From the NCBI RefSeq assembly GCF_002844235.1, contig NZ_PGTS01000002.1, positions 620,001-684,000 on the forward strand: DNA of 64,000 nt, written 5' to 3'. The DNA is from Thalassospira povalilytica. Lineage in GTDB: Bacteria > Pseudomonadota > Alphaproteobacteria > Rhodospirillales > Thalassospiraceae. The notes below the pieces were generated by a model. It worked only from the letters and a program-made list of their open reading frames with translations. It was not told the origin of the DNA and made no database searches. Each line of letters opens with the position of its first letter. The first letter of the stretch is position 1. The position numbers and the translations under genes were made by a program. This document shows, one piece after another, positions 53,772-64,000 of the stretch.

Positions 53772-54113
53772 TTACCCTTGCCCCTTGCGCGGAAACGCGA
53801 CTTTGACCGCATCACTGACCATTTTGAAACCAAAACAAGAAAACAACATACGTCATTTCCCTTTGTCTTCAGCAACTTGCCTTAGAACAAAGTCATAGAT
53901 CGGCCAATATTACGCACCAAGTAACACAGACATTGGTAAAAATAGCGTTAAACGGCACCCTCAAGCACCGCAATTTACGGTCAATCAGATAGTTCTGATT
54001 TACTGTTTTCCACTGTCAGTCAGCTCGCAAAACGCCATCGAAACAAAAAACGGGATGCACCAGCATATGGTGCATCCCGCAGAAATCCGGTGATGTGAAA
54101 TCACCCGTTCCGG
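53772..54113. other. 342-base region between ftsB and eno
   Basis: It contains the eno terminator (54045-54079), a perfect 7-bp dyad AATCAGA-TAGT-TCTGATT (53983-54000), and presumably the ftsB promoter. No coding frame is supportable. Confidence 0.5.
54045..54079 (-). terminator. Terminator of eno
   Basis: A 12-bp stem (CGGGATGCACCA / TGGTGCATCCCG) with a GCATA loop, followed leftward by six T residues. Confidence 0.93.
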
Positions 54114-55427
<1,314 letters not shown>

Positions 55428-55455
55428 TCAGGCATGCAGGTTACAGCAAAAAAGA

Positions 55456-55481
55456 ATGCCGCCAATGACGATTGGCGGCAT
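55456..55481 (-). terminator. Terminator of kdsA
   Basis: ATGCCGCCAAT-GACG-ATTGGCGGCAT with a leftward run of six T. It overlaps the region just before the kdsA stop on the map and precedes eno. Confidence 0.9.
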
Positions 55482-55488
55482 TTGAAAA

Positions 55489-56346
55489 TCATGCGTCAAA
55501 CATATCCAGACGAACCGGATTGGCTTTTGCCACTTTGTCCAGTTCCATCAGGACCGAAAGAACTTCGGGTAATTTGTTCAACGGGATTTGGTTCGGGCCA
55601 TCCGAAATGGCCGTTGCCGGATTATCGTGGGTTTCGATAAACAGTGCTGCGATACCAACCGAAACGGCTGCGCGGGCCAGAACCGGCGCGAATTCACGCT
55701 GGCCGCCGGACGACGTGCCCTGCCCGCCTGGCTGCTGAACCGAATGGGTTGCATCGAAAACAACTGGATAGCCCTGACGGGCCATGGTGGGAAGTCCGCG
55801 GAAGTCCGTGACAAGCGTGTTATAGCCAAAGCTGGTCCCACGGTCACAGAGCATAATATTGTCATTGCCGGTCGCGGCAAGATTGTTGGCCACATTGGCC
55901 ATGTCCCAGGGTGCCAGGAACTGGCCCTTTTTGACATTGACCGCACGACCGGTTTTGCCCGCTGCCTGCAACAGATCCGCCTGACGGCACAGGAATGCCG
56001 GAATCTGAAGAATATCGGCAACTTCGGCAACCGCCGCACACTGGTCGGGCAAATGCACATCCGTCACGATCGGGAGACCGGTGACCGATTTGACTTCTGC
56101 CAGGATATCGAGACCTTCGGACAGACCAACACCGCGCTTGGATGTGGTGCTGGTGCGGTTCGCCTTGTCAAACGAGCTTTTGTAAACCAGACCGATGCCG
56201 AGCCCTTCGGACAGTTCCTTAAGGGCTGCGGACATTTCGAGTGCATGTTGACGGCTTTCGATCGCGCACGGCCCGGCCAGAACGGCAAAGGGCTTGTCAT
56301 TGGCGATTTCGATATTGCCGACTTTGACAGTTTTAATTTCGGTCAT
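55489..56346 (-). CDS. kdsA: 3-deoxy-8-phosphooctulonate synthase
   Basis: 285 residues. TIM-barrel enzyme joining phosphoenolpyruvate with arabinose 5-phosphate to make KDO 8-phosphate for lipopolysaccharide. FAVLAGPCAIESR (about 21-33), YKSSFDKANRTS, GLPIVTDVHLPDQC, VKKGQFLAPWDM, and DATHSVQQPGGQGTSSGG are all conserved. The metal-site Cys is in AGPCAIE, as in metal-dependent KdsA proteins. ATG 56346 is used. It lies 78 bases downstream of pyrG and before eno, the common pyrG-kdsA-eno order. Confidence 0.97.
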   Translation of the reverse strand: MTEIKTVKVGNIEIANDKPFAVLAGPCAIESRQHALEMSAALKELSEGLGIGLVYKSSFDKANRTSTTSKRGVGLSEGLDILAEVKSVTGLPIVTDVHLPDQCAAVAEVADILQIPAFLCRQADLLQAAGKTGRAVNVKKGQFLAPWDMANVANNLAATGNDNIMLCDRGTSFGYNTLVTDFRGLPTMARQGYPVVFDATHSVQQPGGQGTSSGGQREFAPVLARAAVSVGIAALFIETHDNPATAISDGPNQIPLNKLPEVLSVLMELDKVAKANPVRLDMFDA

Positions 56347-56424
56347 TGCGATGACTTTCATTCAAGCATTCGGCCATTCACGCATACAGCACGCGGCCAT
56401 TCGCGCAATCAAACTGCGTGCCAA

Positions 56425-58062
<1,638 letters not shown>

Positions 58063-58137
58063 TCATCTCAAAGCACAAAGCCTCGGTTCAATGCCGTTTA
58101 GTGCATCACGAACCGGGGAATACAACAATCAAAAATT

Positions 58138-58159
58138 GAGGCGGCAAGTTTGCCGCCTC
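58138..58159 (-). terminator. Terminator of secG
   Basis: GAGGCGGCA-AGTT-TGCCGCCTC, followed leftward by AATTTTTG. It lies 20 bases after the secG stop. Confidence 0.85.
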
Positions 58160-58178
58160 GTGTCGTCGGTTAATTTGT

Positions 58179-58514
58179 TTAGCGGGTCGGAGCCGCGGGC
58201 CCGGTATCCTCGGCGGGTTCAGTAACCGCCGGGGCCGAAGCCGGTGCCTGTTCCAGAATGGAAGCTGGCTTGGTGTGGCTGTTGGACTGCAGTGCAAGAA
58301 TGATGCTGGTGATCATGAATGCACCTGCCAGAATCGCAGTGGTACGGGTCAGCAGGTTCGCAGCGCCGCGTGAACTCATCACGCCGAAGCCACCGCCTCC
58401 GCCGCCGCTGTTACCGCCGATACCAAGCCCACCGCCCTCGCTGCGCTGCACGAGAATGACGGCAATCAAGCCAAGCGCAAGAAGAAGGTGGATTACCAGA
58501 ATGACTGTTTGCAT
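58179..58514 (-). CDS. secG: Preprotein translocase subunit SecG
   Basis: 111 residues. Small membrane partner of SecYE. Two helices, VILVIHLLLALGLIAVILVQRSEGGGLG (about 4-31) and LLTRTTAILAGAFMITSIILALQ (about 54-76), flank a Gly-rich loop (GGNSGGGGGGFGV) typical of SecG. The C-terminal tail after 80 is Ala/Pro rich and acidic, a common alphaproteobacterial extension. The tpiA-secG-pyrG order is standard. Confidence 0.95.
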   Translation of the reverse strand: MQTVILVIHLLLALGLIAVILVQRSEGGGLGIGGNSGGGGGGFGVMSSRGAANLLTRTTAILAGAFMITSIILALQSNSHTKPASILEQAPASAPAVTEPAEDTGPAAPTR

Positions 58515-58611
58515 GGTCTCGAAACTCTTGTCCTAACTTCCGATCCGAACGCAATTTGGCCCGGATCGGGCATAAATTTGATGCGTATTTAACGCGTTTT
58601 ATGGCTGTTGG

Positions 58612-59367
58612 CTAGGCGCAAGTTTCAATAATTTTCCAAAAATCTTCAAGCTTGAGGCTCGCCCCGCCGACAAGCGCGCCATCGACATCTTCAAGGGCAA
58701 GCAATTCCGCCGCATTGGACGGCTTGACCGAACCACCATAAAGAATCCGGAATTCGTTACCATCGGCAAAGCGTTTGACAAGCTCGGCCCGGATCGCGGT
58801 GTGAACTTCGGCGACTTCGGCAACACTTGCGGTACGTCCGGTTCCGATTGCCCAGACCGGCTCATAGGCGATCACGGTATTCTTTGCGGTTGCCCCGTCT
58901 GGAACCGAAACAGCCACCTGCCCGTTTACAACAGACAGGGTCGCACCAAGATCGCGTTCCTGTTCGGTCTCGCCAACACAAACAACAGCAACCAGATCGG
59001 CATCATGTGCCGCGATGGCCTTGCGGCGGATATCGGTCGAACTTTCACCATGATCAGCACGACGTTCCGAATGACCGACCAGAACATACCCAGCACCGAT
59101 ATCGGCCAGCATGGGTGCGGCAATGTCACCGGTATGCGCACCTGATACGGCTGCGTGGCAATCCTGACCACCAACGCCAACTGCACTATCCTTGGTGACG
59201 CCAACCACATCAGACAGCAGTGTCGCAGGCGGACAAACAAGAATATCGCAGCCCAGAGTTCCCTTTTCGGATGCCTTTGCAGCAAGTCCGGATGCCAGCG
59301 CGAGACCATCCGCACGCAAGCAGTTCATTTTCCAGTTTCCGGCGATCAGGGGACGGCGTTGGGTCAT
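58612..59367 (-). CDS. tpiA: Triosephosphate isomerase
   Basis: 251 residues. Interconverts dihydroxyacetone phosphate and glyceraldehyde 3-phosphate. Active-site Lys13 in IAGNWKMN, His in [13 protein letters not shown], Glu in [13 protein letters not shown], phosphate loop [15 protein letters not shown] and [19 protein letters not shown] is upstream of ATG 59367. It begins the leftward tpiA-secG stretch and faces ppiD across a 330-base region with two large dyads. Confidence 0.98.
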   Translation of the reverse strand: MTQRRPLIAGNWKMNCLRADGLALASGLAAKASEKGTLGCDILVCPPATLLSDVVGVTKDSAVGVGGQDCHAAVSGAHTGDIAAPMLADIGAGYVLVGHSERRADHGESSTDIRRKAIAAHDADLVAVVCVGETEQERDLGATLSVVNGQVAVSVPDGATAKNTVIAYEPVWAIGTGRTASVAEVAEVHTAIRAELVKRFADGNEFRILYGGSVKPSNAAELLALEDVDGALVGGASLKLEDFWKIIETCA

Positions 59368-59411
59368 GGGAAGCTACCTCGTGCTGGTCGATTTCAGATA
59401 AATTCCTTTGA

Positions 59412-59455
59412 TAACAATTCGATATTGCATCAATGGCAATCGTTACGAATTGTTA
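59412..59455. promoter_or_regulatory. Large nested dyad between tpiA and ppiD
   Basis: Outer arms TAACAATTCG (59412-59421) and CGAATTGTTA (59446-59455) are a perfect 10-bp inverted repeat. Inside them ATTGC (59424-59428) and GCAAT (59436-59440) form a second dyad. It lies 45-90 bases upstream of tpiA, inside its promoter zone. No T-run follows on either strand. The full 59368-59698 gap has no supportable gene. Confidence 0.45.
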
Positions 59456-59649
59456 CAGGATCAATTTCGAAGCGGCTTTTAGCATGTCCACCGCACCGGG
59501 CCAAGTCCCGGAAAACACGCGTTCATGCATTTCGTTTGGAATTGCAATGATCTTCTATGCAATCGGCTGTTGCCGCTGTTACCTCTCGCCATTAAGATGC
59601 CCGGCAATTTCGTCGGGATTTGCGTCCCTGGGCGATCATAATTAAAAGC

Positions 59650-59670
59650 TGTCGATACATTATATCGACA
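59650..59670. promoter_or_regulatory. 8-bp inverted repeat just upstream of ppiD
   Basis: TGTCGATA-CATTA-TATCGACA is a perfect dyad 29-49 bases before the ppiD start, overlapping a likely -10 region. Candidate operator. Confidence 0.4.
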
Positions 59671-59698
59671 CCAAACCACGAATTGTTAGGCTTATCAT

Positions 59699-61591
59699 AT
59701 GCTTGCTGGCATTCGCACATTTTCGAAATCAATCTTTGCCAAAGTGATCTTTGGCGTGATTGCACTGAGCTTCGTTATCTGGGGCCTGAACGCATCGATG
59801 CTGAATCTTGGCACATCGCGTGAAGTTGCCGAAATCGGCAGCCAGAAGATCACCCCGGTCGAACTGGAACGCGCCTTCCAGCGCAGCGTGCAGAATATGC
59901 GAAATGTATTCGGCCCGAATTTCAACCAGCAACAGGCTGTCCAGATGGGTCTTCTGAACAATACGGTTCAGTCGCTTGTCTCGCAGAAGGTGCTGCGTGA
60001 AGACGCCAAGGATATGGGGATCGGTATCAGCGACGATAAAGTCCGCGATACCATCTTTGCGTCGGACAACTTCAAGGACCCGACCACCGGCCAGTTCAGC
60101 CGCGACCGTTTCCTTCAGGCTCTTTACACTGCGGGCTACACCGAACAGGAATTCATCGAAGGTGTTCGTGGTGATCTGATGAGCCAGCAGGTTGTCGGCA
60201 GCCTGACCGGCACTGCGGCTGTTCCTGAAATGCTGGCAAAGCAGATTGTTGCCTATCGTAATGAACAGCGTCGCGGTTCGTTCTTTGCCCTGAATGGTGC
60301 AGAGTTCGATGATATCGCCGTTGCAGATGACGCCACCCTTCGCAAATTCCACGAAGACAATGCAGCGCAGTTCACGGCACCGGAAAGCCGTGACGTAACG
60401 CTTGCAACGCTGAGTGCTGCGGACCTGATTGCGACGGTCACTGTTACCGAAGACGAAATCGCGGAGTCCTACAAGCAGCGCGAAGCAGAATTCCAGACCC
60501 CGGAAAAGCGCGTTGTCGAGCAAATCCTGTTTGCGCCGGGTGATGAACAGTCCGCACGCGAAGCTTACAAAAGCCTTCAGGGCGGTGCCGATTTCATGGA
60601 AACGGCCAAGGAAGCCGGCATGGATGAGTCGATGGTCAAGCTTGGCGAATTCACCGCCAAAGACATCTTGCCTGACCTGAGTGCCGCGACCTTTGCCCTG
60701 CCCGAAGGCGGTTTCTCCGAACCAGTTGAAACGGCGCTTGGCTGGCATATCCTGCGTGTGACGTCGGTAACGCCGGGCAGCGTTCAGTCGCTTGACGAAG
60801 TCCGCGACGAGATTGTCGACGGTATCAAACAGTTCAAGGCCGAAGACGCGATCTATGATCTGGCTGCCAATTTCGACGAGGAACTGGGTGCTGGCACCCC
60901 GATCGAAGACGCTGCACGCGATGTCGGTGCAAAGACCTACAAGCTTAACGGCATTGTCCGCGGCGAAGGTCTTGCTGGCGAAAACATCGACGGGGCTGAC
61001 GAGATCAATGAAAAGATCTTCGAGCTTGAAAACGGCGAGGAAAGCTTCCTTGAAGAAACCGCATCGGGCACCCGTTATGTTGTCCGCGTCGAAAATGTAA
61101 CGCCGTCGGCACTGCGCCCGTTTGAAGATGTCCGCGAAGATGTCATTGCCGCCTGGAAGTCCGAAGAACGCCAGAAACTGATGGTTGCCAAGGCCGAAGA
61201 ACTTGCCAACAGAGTCAACACATCTGGTACCGACCTTTCAGCAGTTGCATCGGAAAATGGCGCATCGGTCAAGGAAAGCGGCCTGACCAAGCGGACCGGA
61301 CAGGGCCTTGGCGCTGATGTCAATCCGGCGGTTGCAGCTGCCCTCTTCACGCTTGAAGACGGCAAGGCCAAGGCAATCCAGACCGGTGAAGACGTTCTGG
61401 TTGTGCGTCTTGACGAAATCAAGCAAGCCAATGTCGAAACCGCAGATGCCCAGCCGGTCAATGATGAACTCAAACAGGCGATCAATGAAGATATCCTGTC
61501 ACAGTATCTTGACTATCTGCGTGATGAAATCTCGGTCACGGTCAATAACAGCGTGATCAACGGGCTTTACGCCCCGTCCGCTGCAAACTGA
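59699..61591 (+). CDS. ppiD: Periplasmic foldase PpiD-like (SurA N-terminal, parvulin domain)
   Basis: 630 residues. Membrane-anchored periplasmic chaperone at the Sec exit. One helix near the N-terminus (IFAKVIFGVIALSFVIWGLNASM, about 11-33), a SurA_N-like chaperone domain (about 35-180), a parvulin-type PPIC domain (about 255-360, with QTPEKRVVEQILFAPGDEQ and EGGFSEPVETALGWHILRV), then long C-terminal chaperone lobes. The parvulin active-site residues look only partly kept, as in E. coli PpiD, so chaperone activity is probably the main role. Length fits PpiD (about 620-640). trpE follows after a terminator. Confidence 0.92.
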   Translation: MLAGIRTFSKSIFAKVIFGVIALSFVIWGLNASMLNLGTSREVAEIGSQKITPVELERAFQRSVQNMRNVFGPNFNQQQAVQMGLLNNTVQSLVSQKVLREDAKDMGIGISDDKVRDTIFASDNFKDPTTGQFSRDRFLQALYTAGYTEQEFIEGVRGDLMSQQVVGSLTGTAAVPEMLAKQIVAYRNEQRRGSFFALNGAEFDDIAVADDATLRKFHEDNAAQFTAPESRDVTLATLSAADLIATVTVTEDEIAESYKQREAEFQTPEKRVVEQILFAPGDEQSAREAYKSLQGGADFMETAKEAGMDESMVKLGEFTAKDILPDLSAATFALPEGGFSEPVETALGWHILRVTSVTPGSVQSLDEVRDEIVDGIKQFKAEDAIYDLAANFDEELGAGTPIEDAARDVGAKTYKLNGIVRGEGLAGENIDGADEINEKIFELENGEESFLEETASGTRYVVRVENVTPSALRPFEDVREDVIAAWKSEERQKLMVAKAEELANRVNTSGTDLSAVASENGASVKESGLTKRTGQGLGADVNPAVAAALFTLEDGKAKAIQTGEDVLVVRLDEIKQANVETADAQPVNDELKQAINEDILSQYLDYLRDEISVTVNNSVINGLYAPSAAN

Positions 61592-61600
61592 CAGCCACAC

Positions 61601-61633
61601 AAAAGGGCGACCGGTTGATCCGGTCGCCCTTTT
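61601..61633 (+). terminator. Terminator of ppiD
   Basis: A 14-bp stem (AAAAGGGCGACCGG / CCGGTCGCCCTTTT) with a TTGAT loop, running into TTTC. It separates ppiD from trpE. Confidence 0.93.
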
Positions 61634-61676
61634 TCTTTTATGACATTTACGACCAAGACCAACATTTGGATAGACC

Positions 61677-63176
61677 ATGGAAATCAAACCGGATTTCAAC
61701 AGCTTCAAGCAAAATTACGATAACGGCGTCTCGCAGGTTCTCTGGACTGCGTTGACAGCAGATCTGGATACGCCGGTTTCGGCTTTCCTCAAGATCGCCG
61801 AAGGTATGCCCAACACCTATTTGCTTGAATCTGTTGAAGGCGGCGCTGTTCGCGGTCGGTATTCGTTTCTGGGCCTTAAACCCGACCTGATCTGGCGGTG
61901 TTTTGGCCACAAGGCCGAACTCAACCGCCGTGCAATGGCCAATGCCGACGCCTTCGTTGACGAAGCCGAAGCCCCGCTTGAAAGCCTGAAAAAGCTGATT
62001 GCCGAAAGCCATATCGAGCTGCCCGACAATCTGCCGCCAATGAGTGCCGGTCTGGTTGGCTATATGGGCTATGACACAGTGCGTCTGATGGAAAAGCTGC
62101 CAGACAGCAACAAGGATGAACTTGGCGTACCTGATGGCATTTTCATTCGCCCGACCGTCACGGCAAGCTTTGACACCATCGAAGATACCGTAACCGTCGT
62201 CACCCCGGTCCGCCCGGAGGACGGCATTGATGCCAATGCGGCTTATGATCTCGCCTGTGCGCGGCTCAATGACGTAGTCATGCAGTTCCAGCGCAATCTG
62301 TTCATCGATCGCCGTTCCAAATCCGTGCCCGATACCCTGCCCGATCCGAAGGTCAGCGTGGATGAAGCCGGATTTTACGACATGGTCGACAAGGCCAAGG
62401 AATATATCCGGGCTGGCGATATTTTTCAGGTGGTGCTGTCGCAACGCTATACGCTGCCCTATCAGTTGCCGCCTTTTGCGTTTTATCGTGCGCTGCGCCG
62501 GATCAACCCGTCACCTTTCATGTTCTATCTTGATATTGGTGGTTTCCAGGTGGTCGGCGCCAGCCCGGAAATTCTGGTGCGGCTGCGCGACGGCGAAGTC
62601 ACCATTCGCCCGATTGCCGGAACACGCCGGCGCGGCAAAACGCCAGAAGATGACAAGGTCATGGCCCAGGACCTTCTGGATGATCCGAAAGAACGATCCG
62701 AGCATCTGATGTTGCTTGATCTTGGTCGCAATGATGTCGGGCGGGTATCAAAACCGGGCACCGTGCGCGTCACGGATCGCGAACAGATCGAATATTATTC
62801 CCACGTCATGCATATCGTTTCCAATGTCGTCGGTCAGATTGACGAAACGAAATATGACGCCATGGATGCGCTCAAGGCCGGGTTCCCGGCCGGAACCGTA
62901 TCGGGTGCCCCCAAAGTTCGGGCCATGGAAATCATTGATGAACTGGAATCGGTACGGCGCGGTATTTATGCCGGGTGTATCGGCTATATTTCGGCTGACG
63001 GGTCAATGGATACCTGTATCGCTCTGCGTACCGCCGTCATCAAGGACGAGAAAATCCATATTCAGGCCGGTGCGGGGATTGTCGTCGACAGCAAACCGGA
63101 ACTTGAACACAAGGAATGCCGCAACAAGGCCGGTGCATTGATGGCCGCGGCCCGCGAAGCATACCGGTTTGCGTAA
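61677..63176 (+). CDS. trpE: Anthranilate synthase component I
   Basis: 499 residues. With TrpG glutamine amidotransferase it makes anthranilate from chorismate, first step of tryptophan synthesis. The N-terminal domain carries the tryptophan-feedback motif LLES (about 43-46, NTYLLESVEGG). The chorismate-binding domain has GDIFQVVLSQRYTLP, RPIAGTRRRGKTPEDD, LGRNDVGRVSKPGTVRV, FPAGTVSGAPKVRAMEIIDELE and IHIQAGAGIVVDSKPELEHKEC. Mg-binding Glu residues lie in the last two. Only 44 bases and no leader separate it from the ppiD terminator. The next gene is convergent, so trpG is not adjacent. Confidence 0.96.
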   Translation: MEIKPDFNSFKQNYDNGVSQVLWTALTADLDTPVSAFLKIAEGMPNTYLLESVEGGAVRGRYSFLGLKPDLIWRCFGHKAELNRRAMANADAFVDEAEAPLESLKKLIAESHIELPDNLPPMSAGLVGYMGYDTVRLMEKLPDSNKDELGVPDGIFIRPTVTASFDTIEDTVTVVTPVRPEDGIDANAAYDLACARLNDVVMQFQRNLFIDRRSKSVPDTLPDPKVSVDEAGFYDMVDKAKEYIRAGDIFQVVLSQRYTLPYQLPPFAFYRALRRINPSPFMFYLDIGGFQVVGASPEILVRLRDGEVTIRPIAGTRRRGKTPEDDKVMAQDLLDDPKERSEHLMLLDLGRNDVGRVSKPGTVRVTDREQIEYYSHVMHIVSNVVGQIDETKYDAMDALKAGFPAGTVSGAPKVRAMEIIDELESVRRGIYAGCIGYISADGSMDTCIALRTAVIKDEKIHIQAGAGIVVDSKPELEHKECRNKAGALMAAAREAYRFA

Positions 63177-63197
63177 TATCCAAACTGATAACACACC

Positions 63198-63225
63198 AAA
63201 GGGCCGCAATCATTTGCGGCCCTTT
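63198..63225. terminator. Bidirectional terminator between trpE and the deacetylase gene
   Basis: AAAGGGCCGCAA-TCAT-TTGCGGCCCTTT, with a T extending the rightward tail; it serves both convergent genes. Confidence 0.92.
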
Positions 63226-63253
63226 TAATGCCTGCATTTTTCAGAATATTGAA

Positions 63254-64000
63254 CTAACCGGTTACGCTTTGTGATGACCGGCGCAAGATATCCGTGACCG
63301 GTACAAGCACAAAGCCGCGTGCTTCGATTTCGGGTATCCATTTTTGAAGGGCACTGATCGTCAGGTCACGGGGATGACCAATGGCAATCGCATATCCCTG
63401 TTTGGCTGCTACACGTTCGGTACGCGCCAGCATTTCTGCGATTTTTTCCGCATCATCCGCATCATCGATGAAAACGTCGCGTGTGATGGCGGGAACGCCG
63501 AATTTGTTGGCGGTCGAATAGCCTACCGATGTGGCGCTTGTACGCGAATCAAGGAACATCAATCCGCGCGACTTCATGACTTCCATCACGATCTGCATCC
63601 GTTCCGGATCGGATGTGAATTTGCTGCCCATATGGTTGTTCACACCGACATAACCGTCAAACCGGTCAAGCATCCAGTTCATTTCACTGAGGATTTTTTG
63701 ACGATCATAGGTCGCAAGCAGCGCGTGCGGCCCCGGATCCACCGCAGCAGATGACGGCTCCATCGGCATGTGAAGCATGACCTCGTGCCCGGCAGTGCGT
63801 GCGGCATTGACTTGCGGCTGCAAATCGCGAGCATAGGGCAAATAGGAAATCGTGATCGGTCCGGGCAGTTTGACCGTGCGCGCGGTGCGCGGCTGGTCCA
63901 GACCGGCATCATCAATCACGATTGCAATGACCGGTTTCTGCCCGGCATCGGGGGCAAGGGCCGCAAATTTGCGCCAGGGCACAGAATTGTCTGTCGGCGT
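63254..64000 (-). CDS. Divergent polysaccharide deacetylase family protein (C-terminal part)
   Basis: The last 248 residues of a longer protein; the frame stays open to the right edge. The segment VIAIVIDDAGLDQPRTARTVKLPGPITISYLPYA opens the divergent polysaccharide deacetylase (YibQ/DUF610) domain, with EVMLHMPMEPSS, VGVNNHMGSKFTSD and LFLDSRTSATSVG as its later motifs; the metal-site Asp and His are visible in IDDAG and NNHMGS. A GTG at 63982 occurs but is probably internal. Such proteins are often exported and linked to envelope or division genes (ftsE-X, murein peptidases). The upstream part lies outside the window. Confidence 0.85.
   Translation of the reverse strand, partial: TPTDNSVPWRKFAALAPDAGQKPVIAIVIDDAGLDQPRTARTVKLPGPITISYLPYARDLQPQVNAARTAGHEVMLHMPMEPSSAAVDPGPHALLATYDRQKILSEMNWMLDRFDGYVGVNNHMGSKFTSDPERMQIVMEVMKSRGLMFLDSRTSATSVGYSTANKFGVPAITRDVFIDDADDAEKIAEMLARTERVAAKQGYAIAIGHPRDLTISALQKWIPEIEARGFVLVPVTDILRRSSQSVTG

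Overview
The window looks like a core chromosomal segment of an alphaproteobacterium, most likely a marine Rhodospirillales of the Thalassospira type. Three things suggest this: the gene orders pdhA-pdhB-pdhC-lpd-lipA-ratA next to ftsB and eno, and rpoZ-rsh-(DUF2062)-pdxJ-acpS-lepB-rnc-era-recO; an E1-beta subunit carrying its own lipoyl domain; and a HemB without the zinc cysteines. The genus is inferred from gene content and order, not from a search. I see no rRNA or tRNA, IS element, phage gene, integrase, CRISPR array or other sign of recent transfer. About 60 protein genes fill the window densely, and most units end in clear GC-rich hairpin terminators.

Region by region: 1-2.4 kb holds a leftward valine-degradation operon (isobutyryl-CoA dehydrogenase, 3-hydroxyisobutyryl-CoA hydrolase, then the first codons of a probable mmsB at the left edge), facing an O-acetylhomoserine sulfhydrylase across a palindrome-rich promoter region. 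4-8 kb has a DeoR regulator with an MFS permease, hemB and a HAD phosphatase. 8.6-15.1 kb carries a DUF1127 micro-protein, malonyl-CoA synthetase, an ornithine/lysine decarboxylase divergent from an aldehyde dehydrogenase, and a threonine dehydratase with a short leader ORF plus hairpin in front of it. 15.2-18.7 kb has a flavin reductase, motA-motB and bpt. 18.8-22 kb has a TakP-like TRAP solute-binding protein convergent with its likely membrane subunits.

22.2-33.5 kb is a long leftward housekeeping block: rpoZ, rsh, DUF2062, pdxJ, acpS, lepB, rnc, era, two tiny translationally coupled membrane proteins, recO and parC. 33.7-36.9 kb is a rightward trio of NYN nuclease, family-5-type uracil-DNA glycosylase and RecQ. 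36.9-42.7 kb has a periplasmic-type glutathione peroxidase overlapping a sulfite-oxidase-fold protein, then smpB-dapA divergent from a lytic transglycosylase, and a haloacid dehalogenase-like protein. 42.8-45.8 kb has a bactofilin-M23 peptidase pair divergent from pgpA-cinA. A perfect TTAA-N7-TTAA (CtrA-type) box lies between these two units.

45.9-53.8 kb is the pyruvate dehydrogenase/lipoate block plus ftsB. 54.1-59.4 kb is eno, kdsA, pyrG, secG and tpiA, all leftward. 59.7-63.2 kb is rightward: a PpiD-type foldase and trpE, the latter separated from the rest of the trp pathway. The right edge holds the C-terminal part of a divergent polysaccharide deacetylase. I found no convincing previously undescribed multi-gene system. 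The best leads are regulatory (the CtrA-type box, the ilvA leader, large dyads upstream of matB and between tpiA and ppiD), together with the NYN-UDG-RecQ trio and the two coupled micro-proteins between era and recO.
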